NCBI GenBank assembly: GCA_025330725.1
Contig: JAIWND010000024.1
Location: forward strand, 361,031 to 425,030
Source of the DNA: Chlamydoabsidia padenii
Lineage: Eukaryota; Mucoromycota; Mucoromycetes; Mucorales; Cunninghamellaceae
Direction: 5' to 3'
Length of the DNA stretch: 64,000 nucleotides
The position numbers and the translations under genes were made by a program. Shown here in pieces: positions 10,532 through 24,327 of the stretch (position 1 is the first letter of the stretch; the number at the start of each line of letters is the position of its first letter). The notes under the pieces were generated by a model, which did no database searches, had not been told where the DNA came from, and was given only the letters and a program-made list of their open reading frames with translations.

Positions 10532-11903
10532 TTATAGGTGAGCCTTGATATGATACCATTTATCATCTTTGCCTTCAATTCGACTTGGTTCATCTATGTG
10601 GTGGGACTATGTATTGATTGAGAAGAACAAGTTTAGTATAGTGATATTATTATTATGGTAGCCTTTTTTATTATTATTACCTTTGTGTCGAATGATTGGT
10701 GTAACTGAATTTGAGCTTTATAAGGGGAATTGTCGACGGTGAGATTGGTTCTATATATATAAAAAAAATGATGATAAGTACATTCATATTAAAAGAAAGT
10801 CTTCTTTACTTACACATCAATATCATGGGTGTCGGCTTTACAAGGAATCTTTCCTTCAATCAATCGTTTCCATGCTTCATGAGTTTCTTGAATGACAGAG
10901 TGTGCATAAGCCTATAGCATCACCATAATAGTTAGATCCCCTTCTCTTTCATTGCCATCCTTACTATCTTTTCTGTTTGTTTTTTTACCTTGTCCTTGCA
11001 TTGACCATCAAATGCAAAATGATTAGCTGGTTTCCCATCAGGCATCTTATAAATTTGGAACCAATGGTGAGTGGCGCGGATAAGTTCAGGGAAGTGTGTC
11101 TTGACATCCTCAATATCTGAATCAACGAAAAAAGAAGGTGTTATAAAGTGATCAAAGAGTTCATGTTATTCATAGTCCACTTACCATTTACTACATCTGC
11201 CATGGGATCCTTTATATCAATAGCAATCAACTTCCAATCCGTTTCGCCTTCATCCAATAGTGCCATGACACCCAAGATCTTGACTTGTTTCACTTGACCA
11301 GGATAACCGACCTTTTCTCCAATTTCACATACATCAATCGGATCATTATCCCCTTTAGCCATCGTATCAGGATTCACATGGGTAGGATCTTCCCAAGTCT
11401 ATTCACACCATGTCATCAAAACCACGTTAGTCAATCATCCCCCTATCTTTTTTTTATTTTTACCTGAGGCAGAGCACCATAGTTCCAGATATATCCTTTG
11501 TAGGGGAAGCAGTTACGTACAAATCGAAGTTTACCCTTTTTGACGTCTTGTTTCAAAGGATTCAATTTTTCCCCCGTGGCAATCTATCATCAAATCAAGA
11601 CAAGATGATTAGTAAAGAAGAGTGAAAACAACAAGGTGTTATACTGACTTCTAGTTTGGCATTAGTCCATCGTGGAATTTCCACAACCATATTCACGATC
11701 GTCTGTTCCTTGTTGGCGTATAATGGAATGTCGTGGAAGGGTGATATCAGTTGTCCATCTTTTTCTATTTACATATGAAAGAAGGAAAGGAAGAATCATG
11801 GGGTGAGAATGAAGAAGATAACCAAGTTATATAGAATCCACTTACTGATATAGATACGATAGTCACTGGTATATCGTTTTCCAGAGCTGACAATTTCGTA
11901 CAT
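10532..11903 (-). CDS. IPP1: Soluble inorganic pyrophosphatase
   Basis: Eight exons in minus order: 11846-11903, 11649-11764, 11464-11583, 11185-11398, 10989-11116, 10814-10911, 10681-10750, 10532-10606. They give 292 residues, close to the yeast enzyme (287). The protein hydrolyses pyrophosphate to two phosphates in the cytosol, pulling biosynthetic reactions forward. Visible signatures are [11 protein letters not shown], the basic [20 protein letters not shown] block, and the metal-binding signature [11 protein letters not shown], with the downstream [10 protein letters not shown] and [14 protein letters not shown] segments of the eukaryotic family. The start ATG opens [12 protein letters not shown], a typical family N-terminus. 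A broken copy of exon 1 lies 380 bases upstream at 12243-12303. Confidence 0.97.
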
Positions 11904-12242
11904 ATTTGTTGTAAGAAAAGGTGAAGGAGAAAAAGAGAAAGGAGCAAATAAAAATAAAAAAAAGATCGGGGATCTACTTAGTAATCAGAAATCACAAAAA
12001 GCGGGATCGGAATTTCAACTCACATGTGAATTCAGTTGCATGTATAATTATCGAGGCATGGTTTCCCGATCCGCATGAATTTTGATACTACATAACAAAC
12101 CAATAAAACAAACTGGATCACAATAGTGATTAAAAGATCTTTATTGATTAGAGTAAGTATAACAGTATGTAAAAGATGGTTTCAGTAATGTAGGGGATAG
12201 TGAGGATAATATCCACAAGAGAGGAGGTAAATAATTAGTTAG
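11904..12242. promoter_or_regulatory. Pyrophosphatase upstream region
   Basis: It contains GCGGGATCGGAATTTCAA near 12000-12017, TTGCATG near 12037, and a TTTCCCGATCCGCATGAATTTT stretch near 12060-12080. Both resemble the CAAATCCCG/TTCATGCA module found upstream of other genes. Regulatory function is inferred from position and recurrence only. Confidence 0.35.
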
Positions 12243-12303
12243 AATTCACTGGTATATCATTTTCCGATACTGACAATTTTGTACATGTTTGTGGTAAGAG
12301 GTG
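12243..12303 (-). pseudogene. Partial duplicate of pyrophosphatase exon 1
   Basis: This 61-base segment aligns with 11863-11923, which covers the start codon, the first dozen codons and part of the 5' leader of the neighbouring gene. In the copy the ATG is kept, but the tenth codon, CGA in the gene, is TGA, so translation would stop after nine residues. Several other substitutions are present, so the copy is not recent. No other exon of the gene was found nearby. Confidence 0.8.
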
Positions 12304-12424
12304 ACATATAAATAATCTGAATTTCAGATCACAGGCACAAGTAGTAAATAAAGCAAAGACATTTTTATTCAAGATATATAAATATAAAAGACAATGATAA
12401 AACTACAGATACATAACCTATTAT

Positions 12425-15400
12425 CTAGATTTTGGTAGAGACGAAATCGCTCCATCGTTTGACTTCACTGGGAAGTTCACCAGATTGTTGATTAGCCGAT
12501 TCAGCGGTCTTCTTCACATAAGCATCAGCAAAGAGACGGGCCACCTTGGAATCATTCAACAACGGGATACCAAAATCAACAGCAGCACGGCGGCAGACAT
12601 AACCTTGATCGTATTGGTCGGGAGCGCGAATCTTGGCGAGATGCATGACAAAGTCGATATCATGATCCTTGAATAGAGCATTCAATTCACGCTTGTTGTC
12701 CGCCTTTTCAGCCACAGGGAGTACCACCGAGGGGATGTTGGCCTTTTCTTGGAGTACCTTTTTGTCTTGTTCGGTAGGGACATAAATAGGGTGACCCATC
12801 TTCTTGTGGAAGACATCGGCCACATGCAAGTAATCATCCAGATCCGTCACATTGTCACCACCGAGTAAGACACCAGCACCAGGAGCAGGGATTCTAAAGT
12901 TTTGAGTGGATTGAATCGCCGCCCAGTAGGCTTCGTACTTGTCTTTACCAAAGCATGCCACTTCACCAGTCGAAGCCATTTCAACACCCAAGAAAGGATC
13001 GGCACCTTGTAAACGAGTCCAGGAGAATTGGGGAACCTTGATGGCTTGGTAATCATAGTCCTTCTTCATCAGATCCACAGGTTCGGGGACACCCTTACCA
13101 GCCAAAGCACGAGTAGCCACATCAATAAAGTTGACACCAAGAACCTTGGACACGAAGGGGAAGGATCGAGAAGCACGCAAGTTACATTCAATCACCTTGA
13201 GTGCAACGTCAGAGTTGTTATCTTGTTTGATGACTTGCATGTTGAATGGACCAGTAATTTCAAATGCCTTGGCCACACGATCAGCAATATCCTTGAGACG
13301 ATCCATCACATCAGAGCTGAGATCACGAGGAGGTAGAATCAAAGTAGCATCACCAGAATGCACACCAGCATTTTCAACATGTTCAGACACAGCATGGACT
13401 AGTACTTGACCGTTGTGGGCAACAGCATCAACATCGATTTCTTGGGCACCTTGAATAAATTTAGTAATAACCACAGGGTGAAGAGGAGACACATCAGCAG
13501 CTTCGGTCAGATTCTTCTTTAATGCTTCAGGAGTATAGGCAACATTCATAGCGGCACCAGAAAGGACGTAGGAAGGACGCACAAGGACAGGATAGCCCAC
13601 CTTATCAGCAAATCCGAACGCATCTTCCACACTAGTCAATTCCTTCCAAGCAGGTTGATCTACACCAATCTTGTCAAGCATTTTTGAGAATTGGAATCGA
13701 TCTTCGGCAGCATCAATCATCTTTGGCGAAGTACCGAGCACGTTGATCTTGTTGTCATGTAGTTTCAAGGCGATGTTTTGAGGGAGTTGACCACCGACGC
13801 TGACCACCACACCCTTGGCACTTTCCTTTTCGGCAATATCCATGACACGTTCAAAAGAGAGTTCTTCAAAGTAAAGACGATCGCATTCGTCAAAGTCGGT
13901 AGACACAGTTTCGGGGTTGTAATTGACCATGATAGTTTTTTCACCGACATCACGAAGTCCACGGATACAAGATACACCACACCAATCGAATTCAACAGAG
14001 GAGCCAATACGATAAACACCAGACCCGAGTACCATAGTTCCCTTGTCATCAAAAGTCACATCGTCAGAGGAAGCATTGTAACTTGTGTAGAGGTAGTTGG
14101 TATGAGCAGGGAATTCAGCAGCCAGAGTATCAATACGCTTGACAAAGGGAGTAATAGCATGCTTCTTTCGGTGTTCACGCACAGCCAATTCTTCAGCGCC
14201 CAGTAGTTTGGCCATTTGCACATCAGAGAATCCAGTTTTCTTGGCAGTCTTAATCAAGTCCACAGGAATGGATTCCAAATCGACACCTTTAGTTTCGGCA
14301 AGTTTGTGATGGACATTGGCGATATTTTGAAGTTTATGCAAAAACCACTTGTCGATTTTAGTAAGGTCGTGGATATGATCAACAGTATACTTGTCACGGA
14401 TAGCCTTGTCTTCAGATAACATGACTTGACCGATAGCAAAGAGGCGGCGATCAGTAGGGTCAGATAGCACGTCGTCCACATCCTTAAAGGCAGTAGGGAG
14501 AGCTTGGAATCCTTGCCATCCAGGGTCCACTTGACGAATAGCCTTTTGCAAACTTTCTTCCCAGGTACGACCAATAGCCATGACTTCACCAACAGATTTC
14601 ATAGAGGAGCCAATGTGACGATCAACATATTGGAATTTGCTTAAATCCCATCGAGGAATCTTGGTGACAATATAATCCAAAGAGGGTTCAAAGCAGGCAG
14701 TGGTTGTTTTGGTGACAGCATTTTGAAGGCTAGGAAGAGTGTGACCCAAACCAATCTTGGCAGCAATAAAGGCAAGAGGATAACCAGTAGCTTTGGAAGC
14801 AAGAGCACTAATATCACCAAGAATAATACCGGGTTATTCAACTTGATTCATAACATCATACTCCTTTTTATGAGTGACTTACCTTGATCGACTGAGACGA
14901 GCATTGACTTCAATGACCTTGTATTCCAAGCTTTCCGGGTTCAGGGCGTATTGGACATTACATTCACCAACCACACCCAAATGACGAATGATCTTGATAG
15001 CAGCAGTACGGAGCATATGGTATTCTTCATCAGACAATGTTTGAGAGGGAGCCACAACAATGGATTCACCAGTGTGAATACCGAGAGGATCAAAGTTTTC
15101 CATGTTACATACCGTAATACAATTGTTGGCAGCATCACGGACGACTTCGTACTCCACTTCTTTCCAGCCCTTCATAGACTTTTCCACCAAAAGTTGAGGA
15201 GTCAGCGCCAATGACTTTGTAGCAAGAGATCGCAATTCAGCTTCATTGGCGGCAAACCCAGATCCGAGACCACCCAATGAGAATGCAGATCGGACAATGA
15301 CAGGATATCCGATTTCACCAGCAGCATTCAAAGCTTCGTCGACACTTTCAACAGCAGTAGATTGAGCAGCAGGAATATCGATTTCTATAATATTGAGAAG

Positions 15401-16241
15401 AGTACAAAATCAATAATGGAAAATTGGTATTGGTCTTTTTTTTTTTTTTCTTACCATTTAAAGCCTTGACAAACAAATCACGGTCTTCTGAAGTGACCAA
15501 AGTTTGAATAGGAGTACCAAGCACCTTGATACCAAGACGATCGAGCACACCCATACGATCCAATTGAATACCACAGTTGAGAGCAGTTTGGCCACCAAAG
15601 GTAAGGAGAATACCATCAGGACGTTCACGTTCCAAGATATGGACGAGGTATTCCGGTGTCACTGGTAAAAAGTAGACTTGATCGGCCAAAGAGTGAGATG
15701 TCTGGATAGTGGCAATATTAGGATTCACAAGGATGGTTTCAACATTTGATTCACGCAATGCCTTGATAGCTTGGGAGCCTATTATTAATAGTAAACATAT
15801 CATGATCAATATGGTCAATTATTATGTTTGATCCTCTTTTTTTTTTTTCTTACCAGAGTAGTCGAATTCACCAGCTTGGCCAATACTGAGACCGCCAGAG
15901 CCGACCACCAAGACTTTTTTAACATCCACCAGAGGTACATGACCAAGAATTTCTTCAGAAACTTGAGCAGCAGCACCATCACGAGCAGAAGCACGAGAAG
16001 ATAATGAAGTAGTGAAGAGCCGAATGGAAGCACCTAAAGGAGTGACTTGAGAGGACTTTGCAACAGTTAGTCTTGACAGATTAGGAAGAAGAGGACGAGG
16101 AGTAATGAGTGTTGATTTATGACCAGTAGAGAGAGAGAGACGAGCAGATGACGTGTATCCCGCGCGTGTTGCCAAAGTGCAAGAAGCAGAGGGCTTGAGG
16201 TTACGATTTAATTGAGAAGAGATACGGCTATACATGTTCAC
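12425..16241 (-). CDS. CPA2: Carbamoyl-phosphate synthase, arginine-type large chain, mitochondrial
   Basis: Four exons, 15854-16241, 15455-15778, 14883-15384 and 12425-14807, encode 1198 residues. The protein makes carbamoyl phosphate from bicarbonate, ATP and ammonia supplied by a separate glutaminase subunit, for arginine synthesis. The first ~95 residues are Ser/Arg-rich with few acidic residues, a good mitochondrial targeting peptide. Then come [22 protein letters not shown], two ATP-grasp halves (first with [12 protein letters not shown] and [10 protein letters not shown], second with [11 protein letters not shown] and [15 protein letters not shown]), and a C-terminal methylglyoxal-synthase-like domain. 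There is no amidotransferase or aspartate transcarbamoylase part, which separates it from the pyrimidine CAD-type enzyme. The last exon alone holds two thirds of the protein. Confidence 0.96.
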
Positions 16242-17638
16242 TTGATAAGGATATTGTCAATATAGGTTTTGTCGAATGCAAGAAGACCGGAGGTAATCAA
16301 ATAAAATCCACAATTCATGTATAAGTGGAAGAGAAGGGTGAGTTTTTCTTTTTTGTTGGGTAAAAAGAAAAAAGAATGCAGTAAAGGTTAATGAGGATAC
16401 AAATGTAAACACAAAGAGTAATTGCGAGAAAAGAGAAAGAAGGAAGGAAGAGCGAAAAGAGCGAATTTATAGGCGGATCTATTTTTAGTGGCTTCTGAGT
16501 GAGTCATTATGTCTGATGAGATTGACAAGTTCCGACAATTTTCCAATCCCGACAATCGTGATTCGCCTTGATTTAACACTTACTCTTACCAGGAAGGCCA
16601 AAAAAGATGTTCCTTTATGTACCAGTATTGTTGGACACATTTATCAAATTATATACGCACAAGAGGGTCCGTTTTCTGCCTTTGGTCTGGTAGCAGTGAA
16701 ACTCCAATCCCGAAACAATCGCATGAATTAATCACAGCCAGCATGAAAAGGGAGATATCGGGCTTTGAATGTTGACCTATGATCATAACTGTCATCGCTG
16801 GGATGGATTCAATATTTCTCATGCTAGGTAATAAAAACTGAATGATTATAGTGAAAGTCTATAATTACAGTGGTTTTTGATTATTACCAAATCGTAGATG
16901 ATTTAGCTTTTTCTTTCATAAAAACTTGGATTGGGAAAGCCAAATTCCATTTTTGACCCAGCTCTGTGTACGTTTGATTCTTCTTTTACTCTTTATAGAC
17001 TACCTCGATGTTTCTTGGTATATGTTACTGTAAAAAAACCAAATACATACAAGATTTAATGTTAGATTCTTAATTTCAGTAAAAGTAAAAATAAAATCGA
17101 AGAGTAACGTCCACTTTTACCAAAATAATAAAAGATGCATCACCATCATCAACCAATCCCGGATACTGTGTAGTTAATGGCCAAAAGATATTACACTTGT
17201 TATAAGCATGTTCGAATAATTGACTTTTGTTTATGCGGGCGGCAATAGTAAAAGAGTGTAAAAGGGAATGGCGGGAATCGAAAATATGAGCTTGCATAAA
17301 TTACGGGATTTCAAAAATAGTTACCCCTGATCCTGGTGTTAGGCATCCATGCCCGAGTCCCCCTGATATTATTGGTAAAAATAAATTTGGAGTCATTTCA
17401 CACAAATACTATGTATCAATGATATAAAGTCAGCAATGAAGTTTATTTAAGATTTTAAAAAGTTCGTATAATATAATAATGTAGTAAGGCAGAATAAATG
17501 TATAAGGCATGAAAGGTTTTCACACCTTTATAGTAAGGTATAATACACACATATGTAAACAGATAATAAATGGCACTAACAATAAAAAAAAGAGGGAGAT
17601 AATAATTGTATACTAGGGTTGGGAATGATATAATTAAT
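16242..17638. other. Intergenic, CPA2 promoter side and formin 3' flank
   Basis: No gene seen. It has repeated motif variants: CCAATCCCG near 16546-16554 and near 16702-16710, the latter followed by CGCATGAATT, and the reverse complement of GAAATCCCG at 17304-17312 next to TTGCATAAA. The left part is the presumed CPA2 promoter; sequence near 17440-17630 is AT-rich and probably formin 3' untranslated. Confidence 0.5.
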
Positions 17639-19264
17639 CTATTCTTCTATAGCACTACCTTTGCTGATAGTGGATCTTCTTGTCCCAGATCGTAGGTTGC
17701 GTTCAAATAGTGGAGGTCGTTTGCTTGTTTTTCTTGTTCGTGGTACCCGAGTAGACTGAGATGGTCGAAGATGGACTGGGGGCATTGATTGGCCAGTTGA
17801 GCACTATATAAAAGAGTTCAAAAGGGTTACGATTAGTGTGTGGGATTAATGATACAATTGTTGTTGTTGTTGTTGTTTCTTTATTACCGGTGGTGCTGTA
17901 ACAGGTGTGAGAATACTGTACTCCAAGGGTGGAACCATGGGTGCAGATACCGGGCCACGTTCAGTATTTACATCATGTTTGATCGATACCCGCAGATCCC
18001 TGTTGGTGTAATGATGATGTTTCTCTGACCCTATTGTCCGAGACGAAGTGATGGCGTTCATTGTGGTAGGTGTTGTTGCTGCTGTTAAAGTCGCCATTGA
18101 TAAGTCACCATCGTTCTGTATAGAGTTGAGCATACGTTGAGCACGTAAAGACACAGAGTCGGTCGTTTGCAAAGAGTGTATGCTGACGGAGCGCTGTCGA
18201 CGGCCTCGTTCACTTTTTCGTCTAGTCTTGGTTTCCAAATTACCCGCCCGAAGTTTTTCCATCAAGCTATCCATGATAGACTTTTCTTGATCAGCACTTG
18301 CATCTGCATTAAAAAGAATAACATAAAAAGAGTTATAGCATTCATTGTATCCCATCGCATCTTTTGATTTTAAAAACTTACAGTTATTGGTATCAACACC
18401 CTTGAATTTTGCCATAGATCCACTTCGAGCTCTTGTCCGCCTTTCGATGTCCCTAATCTTTTGTTTTTCGATGCGTTCTTGATTCTGCCTTGCCATTTTA
18501 GAATCCATTGAGCATTTCTAATAATGATAAAATAAAGTGATGTTAATATGTCATGGGGTTACATTTCATACTGGTGGATTATATGATTACCTCCCACGTA
18601 GTGGTGAATGTCTTGAATATCCCAAAGAATTCGTCCGGAGGCATAACCACAGGATCTTCGCCATAGAACCGTACGACCTGATCATAACTTTCAGTCATCT
18701 TGTCCCGCAAAAGATACACCCGATTGAATTCGATGGTCGCTTCCAAATAGAATCGCTCCATTACTTCACCAAATCGATCCATGGGGTCTACATTGTCTTG
18801 ATGTTGTTTGAGTTCTTTATCCAGGGCATCCAGTCCAGACTCGAGTTCCCGGAATTCGTTGTTTATTTCAGTTCGGGGCACTACAAGAATAATATCAGTT
18901 AGTATTATCCAATTTGAGTCAACTTTGTAATATTACCTCTGTAAGCTTTTCCGCAATCCTCCAATTCATCCAAAAAATCATTGATGATAGGGAAGTTTCG
19001 TTCGACAATGTCCACCAAAAAGTGAAGTAAGGTAGTCGAGGAAGTTGCGCCTTTAGTATCGATAAGCTAATAATGTCAGAGGAATACAATTGGAAGATGT
19101 GTTAGTACATGGTATGGAGTTTTCCCAGCAAATCAATGCGAGGAGGGGTTAAGCGGAGAAGCTGTTTTACCTTGTTAATACTTCCAATCTTGAAACCAAA
19201 AGCGCCACCACGGTAAGTTTGACCATTCAGGAAGTTTCCGAGAAGTAGGATAAGCTAGACAAAG

Positions 19265-19301
<37 letters not shown>

Positions 19302-22300
19302 GTGAGTGTGTTTGATCATTATGACATCTTGTATACTTACATGTAACAGTCTTTTAAAGTTCCGAGCATGTTTCAAAGATAAAGATGCATCGAAGACGGC
19401 TGTCATCTGTTGATGAAGTTGCTGGTATCGTTCCCAAAATGTAGCTCGGAATAACATGTTTTCGATACGTTCCTTGAGCCTTGGTATTTTCATCATCTAC
19501 AAATACAAATACAATTAGTAAAGCCATGTTCATTGATATACTTTTGAATTAATCATTATGTAATTACCTCCAAGCAAAACTTGTCGGGAGGTGATAGATC
19601 TAGTAATTCCCCAGGAGATGCATTGGTATATGTTGCCAGTTTGCCCGCTTCCTCTGCTGTCGGTAGGAATTTCAAAAGATTGGACAATATTTGTTCATCT
19701 TCAAAGTAGCTGTCCATGTTCAGGAGACCAGGACGGATGTTGTCAAAAGGAACCTTTTTGGTCATACTTGTTATGAAGATATCTGTAGGTAGGGAGAGGA
19801 AGAGAGAAGGTAAGATACAGATGTCAATTAGTTTATTTTATTCTGTACTTACTAAGATTGTATGCCTTTTTTGAGTCGAGCACCTGTATCCGTTCTTTGC
19901 GTCGATTGATTTGTAAGTTAGTAGCAGGTTTTTGAGCAAATACCCTTTCGATATCTTCAAATACACCGGCTTGAGCGAGTTGCAATTCCACAATGTGATC
20001 CAGGGATTCGGAGTTGTCAGGAGTGATGTCGCTTTCAAGGTGGTCCCACACAGTCGAGCTAATTTTGGCCATGTTCATTTTTTCCCATTCCACAAACTTG
20101 AGCTTCTGTTTTGCATGGTAGGAGCTGCTCTTGCGGTTGGTCATGCCAAGGAATGGAGGATTTGGAGTTGATGCACCACTAGGTATCATAGGTAGAGATG
20201 TCACAGATGTAGAGTCGGATGAAGATGTCGGAAGCTCATGAGTACCGAGGAAAGCCATTGGTGGAGGTGGTGGTGGAGGTGGTGGTGGAGGCGGGGGTGG
20301 TGGTGGTGGAGCCGCCACGCCAGCAAATGTAAGTGCTATGTTGAAATAAAGGATATATGGTGAGATTAGTTTAACTCTTTTTTATGCCTTATCAGTGAGC
20401 ATTTTGCACTTACATGGAGGTAAAGGAGGTGGAGGTGGAGGAGGTGGAGGAAGAGGTGATGCTGAAGGTGCTAAAGGAGAGGCTGGAGATGGTGCTGAAG
20501 TAGGTGACGATAGTGCTGATGTTGATGCTGCTGCCTCTAAAGATGACAATTGCAATAATCTGTTGAAAGATTCATCTAGGTTATCAAGTGAATATGTGCT
20601 TCCATTCTCTTCCAGTCGAGTCGTCAAGAGTGAGGGAGTCGGTGATTGAGGCGAAAAAATACAGTCGTCGTCTAGTGACAATGGTGAAGTCAAGATGGAC
20701 ATATCAGGTGGTGGTGTAATTTCGTCAGTGTCGTTCCAAGGAGACTTTAGATTTCCAGGTGATTGAGTCGTGAATACATCCAAGTGGCCAGTAGATCTTG
20801 TATGTGAATGTCTTGATGATGAGAGTGAGTGGGTGCTAATGTTGTCGCCATCGCGCATCCCCAATTGTGGTTGTGTGTTGGTTTTTTTCAAGCTTTGAGA
20901 GGAGGATCGACGGACAAAGCTGCTGACAGTTGACCCAATTTTTGACCGCAGTGATTGCCTGAATGTTTCTGATATGGCGCTAGTTGGTGTGGTTAGTGAA
21001 TCGGTTAGATCGTTGGTGCTGTGAGGCATGGTGAGTGCTGGTAAAGCTGAGTTTCGTCGCATCTTTGTGATATCCGCTTCCGTTCGCACTTTTTTGCTGC
21101 CCCGAAGTCTACTGTGTCGCTTTGCCGTTGGTGATCCATATTCTGTCAATTGTCGTACTGTGTCGTATAATCGTTTGGCTTGTGAATCCATAGCATTTGT
21201 TGTGTGTTGATATTCGATTTCGAGATCACGTAGTCTTTGTTGTAGCATAGTGTTCGTTTGATTGGCAATGCGTAGAGTCCTTTCCAGTGAGTCGTTCTTG
21301 TTTTTGAGTTGACCAACCAATCCCCCTGAAATTTATATTCCAATGCAAGTAAACAAGGATTAGTTCAAGTTAAACTACTTTGTGTCTGTTTTCTTCTTGT
21401 TCTTACCTGCTTTCAAATCCACTTGTTCACGAAGCTCGGTTTCACGAGCTATAGCTTTAGCTGCCAATTCCTTTGCTTCCTGTGCTTCTTTTAGAGCTTG
21501 TTCAAGTTTGTCGTTTTCTGAGAATTTCGCCATTAGCATATCCACCGTGATTCCATATGTCGTAGAAAAGTCGTTAGGAGCACCTTTACGATCGAGGACA
21601 ATTTGATTTACCACTGATTCAATAAGTTGATAGTATCGATTCCTAGAGCAAACAAAAAAAGAGGTGTGAGATGTCAATGAATAGCTTTGTCTGTAATTGT
21701 ATCTATCATTTACCTTTTGTCACCATCACATTGGATCATCAGTAGGTGTTGCAATATACTGTGGAAGAACTCATAGGCACGAGTACCTGTGAGAGAGGCC
21801 AAAATCCTATCAAGCATGTCCTTCGGATCGATCGTATCATTCACATCAAGTCCACCGTAAACCGATTCATTATCATTTTCTTCCAGTTCCCAGAATTCAT
21901 CGATTTTCCGGTTTAATAGTTCGTTGTTGAAGACCGCCATTTTTTCGAATATCTGATCAATCCCACCATGATGAAGTTGATTTCGTAATGCCACCCGGAC
22001 GTGTGTCTCCTCCATGATTTCAGGATCCACTATGGCGTTCACAAGTAAAACGTTGGCCAGCTAATAGATAATATTTATATCAGTGAGTATGCGGTTCATC
22101 GGGGTGTTATTCCTGTCATATGACAACTTCTTTTTCTGTAATGATACTTACCGAGTATTCAAAAAGTATTGTATCTGGGTTTTTCGTTCCATCTGTCAAT
22201 ATCAAGTCCTTGCTGACACCAACCAAAGAGCCCATTTTCCCGCGACCATCTAGTGCCTTCTCTGCCGATCGAAGCCATGTATCGAAACGGCCGTATTCGT

Positions 22301-23630
22301 TCCCATCGTAGCCCCGAAGTAATTCCATTCCTTGTAGTACCATTGAGTGTCCAGTAGGTATGTCGCAATAGCATAAAAAAGTCAAAGTGTCGCACGCCAT
22401 ACGTCGAGCTGGTATGTATGGTGACAGCATAGATAAAACCAAGTTGTCCACACATATAGATCCTTCCAAAGCTTCTTGAATACCATACTATTAAAAAGTG
22501 AGCAAGTGAATGTTAGAGCTACATTCTTTTTCCTATATACACATTGCCGTGTTTTTAATACTTACCACATTGTTCATCATGGATTTGAGACATTTGATGA
22601 TCTCTAATTCAATTTGACAGACATGTTGATCCCTAATGATTACACCAAGTATCTATTCATTAGTTTCCATAAAAGTGATCTTTTCCTGTCTGTTGATGAT
22701 TACCTGTTAGGATCCTTGTTGATACCAGCCAAAGCATTAGCAATGATTTGCATCCCACGTTCTTCAATGAATTTCCGTACCCAGCTAATAATAAAAAAGA
22801 AATCATTAGATTAGTTAGTATTGGCTATATCAAATAACCCTTCAACACCCTTTACCACCGTCCCCCCCCCCCCGGTTCTTTTTTACCGTATAGAAGGTTC
22901 AAATCTTACCCAATCGGCATGGTTCGTAATTGTTGACCGACATCCGAAACCAAATCAAGAGTCAAAGTGCAGTTTGGATCCAGGAACAAATCGATATAGT
23001 GGGTTGGTGATCGCCGTTTAGAATGCGCAGATTTCCCTTGTTTGCTGTTGTTTCCACTGTTGCTATTGCTGCTGAGTTTGTTTTTACTTCGCTTCCTGTT
23101 GATAATGGACCCTAGTTTCGTAAATTGTTGTTCATTGCAAAGAATCCACCATTTATTGTCTAAAGGAAGCTTCGGTATATCAATCAAGTCTAGTTCTAGT
23201 CGTTTCTATTTAAGCAAAGGGAGTTGAGTATAGATTCTTTACTTTTATCTTTTTACTTTTAATATATTACCGCTGCATCGTGGAATAAATTTTCGATCTC
23301 TTGATCAGAAGGTCGTTGAGGAGTTTCTGTTCGTATAGAGGTGGCGTTGCGTCGTCTAGTGAGATCAGGGAGAGTACGTGTTTCAGGTTCTTCTTCATCG
23401 CTGTAGTCACATTTGTCAATACTATCGTATTCTCTATAATCGTTGAGTGCTGTGGGGAAAAAGGTGACGTTGCCATGAACGGTGGACGATAAGTTGGGTT
23501 GAGCAAGGGCTGATTTGATTGGTTTGGAGAGTAGTCGATGTGGAGGACGAGAGTCGATGGATATTGTGTTGATGGAAACACTCCGCTTTCGCAGTGAAGG
23601 TATCGTATTTGTATGGCGTGGTCCACTCAT
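17639..23630 (-). CDS. Diaphanous-type formin (GBD/FH3-FH1-FH2-DAD)
   Basis: Seventeen exons join in phase to 1569 residues: 23271-23630, 22910-23205, 22704-22784, 22566-22632, 22152-22487, 21714-22060, 21407-21642, 20414-21325, 19853-20335, 19568-19782, 19341-19496, 19171-19254, 18937-19066, 18591-18880, 18382-18517, 17888-18303, 17639-17803. Order: GTPase-binding/FH3 region (about 90-520), a coiled coil (540-640, EQALKEAQEAKELAAKA), a Ser/Thr-rich linker, FH1 with two proline runs (about 855-905), the actin-nucleating FH2 domain (about 945-1340), and a DAD motif MDSLMEKLRAG (about 1380-1400) followed by basic residues. The protein would nucleate and elongate actin cables at hyphal tips and septa and be opened by Rho GTPases. 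FH1 is split by an intron between its two proline runs. Confidence 0.95.
19265..19296 (+). repeat. A run of 32 bases in a formin intron
   Basis: A homopolymer that reads as a T run on the formin strand. It lies 11 bases inside the intron from the acceptor of the exon beginning at 19254, so it forms a very long polypyrimidine tract for that acceptor. Confidence 0.85.
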
Positions 23631-24293
23631 GGCAGTCGTTCAAGCCATAGATAAATGTGGGTAAAGGTATATATAGTAAATAAGGTGTATGTTTATATGA
23701 AGGATATAAAAAGAGGGTTAATGTAAATCCTAAAAGTTAGAAAGAGAAGAAGGAACAAAGAAAGTAAAATTATTTAAAAACGTGGAGATCGGAATTTGAA
23801 AAAGATTCTGCCAATCAAATCATGATGGTGGAAGGGCTGTGTTTTTTATCATCATCACAAAACTACTCCGTACCAGTACATAAAAGGTGGTTTATTGTGC
23901 TATACTACGCTGCTTGATGACGTCTTTGATGTTCTGGTAGAGACTATGACATTTTTATCATGATCAAACAGATTTGGGTATGTTTCGTGGAAGCGCTAAT
24001 TATAAAGGGTAACTTGAAACAGCGCAGTTTTACTAAAAAAAGGTTTATGCTGCATCCCTTAATATCAATGGATCAAGTTGATTCTTGCTTGATGACAATA
24101 TGATGTACTCCTTAATCAAGCGTATGTATAATATAACTTTAATTTATCAGGTTGTTCTACGATGTATTAAGCACACTTTTTGCGGCAAGAAAAAGCAAAG
24201 ACCCAAATCACAAAAAGTACACATACTCGATCATGTCTTTCGAAATCATGCAGACTTACAACATTACTCACTAAAAATGAGTGTTGTTTTGGC

Positions 24294-24327
<34 letters not shown>

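Noticed and set aside
13028..14206. Long plus-strand frames opposite the carbamoyl-phosphate synthase gene
   Set aside because: They are antisense shadows of a strongly conserved coding exon with no domain of their own.
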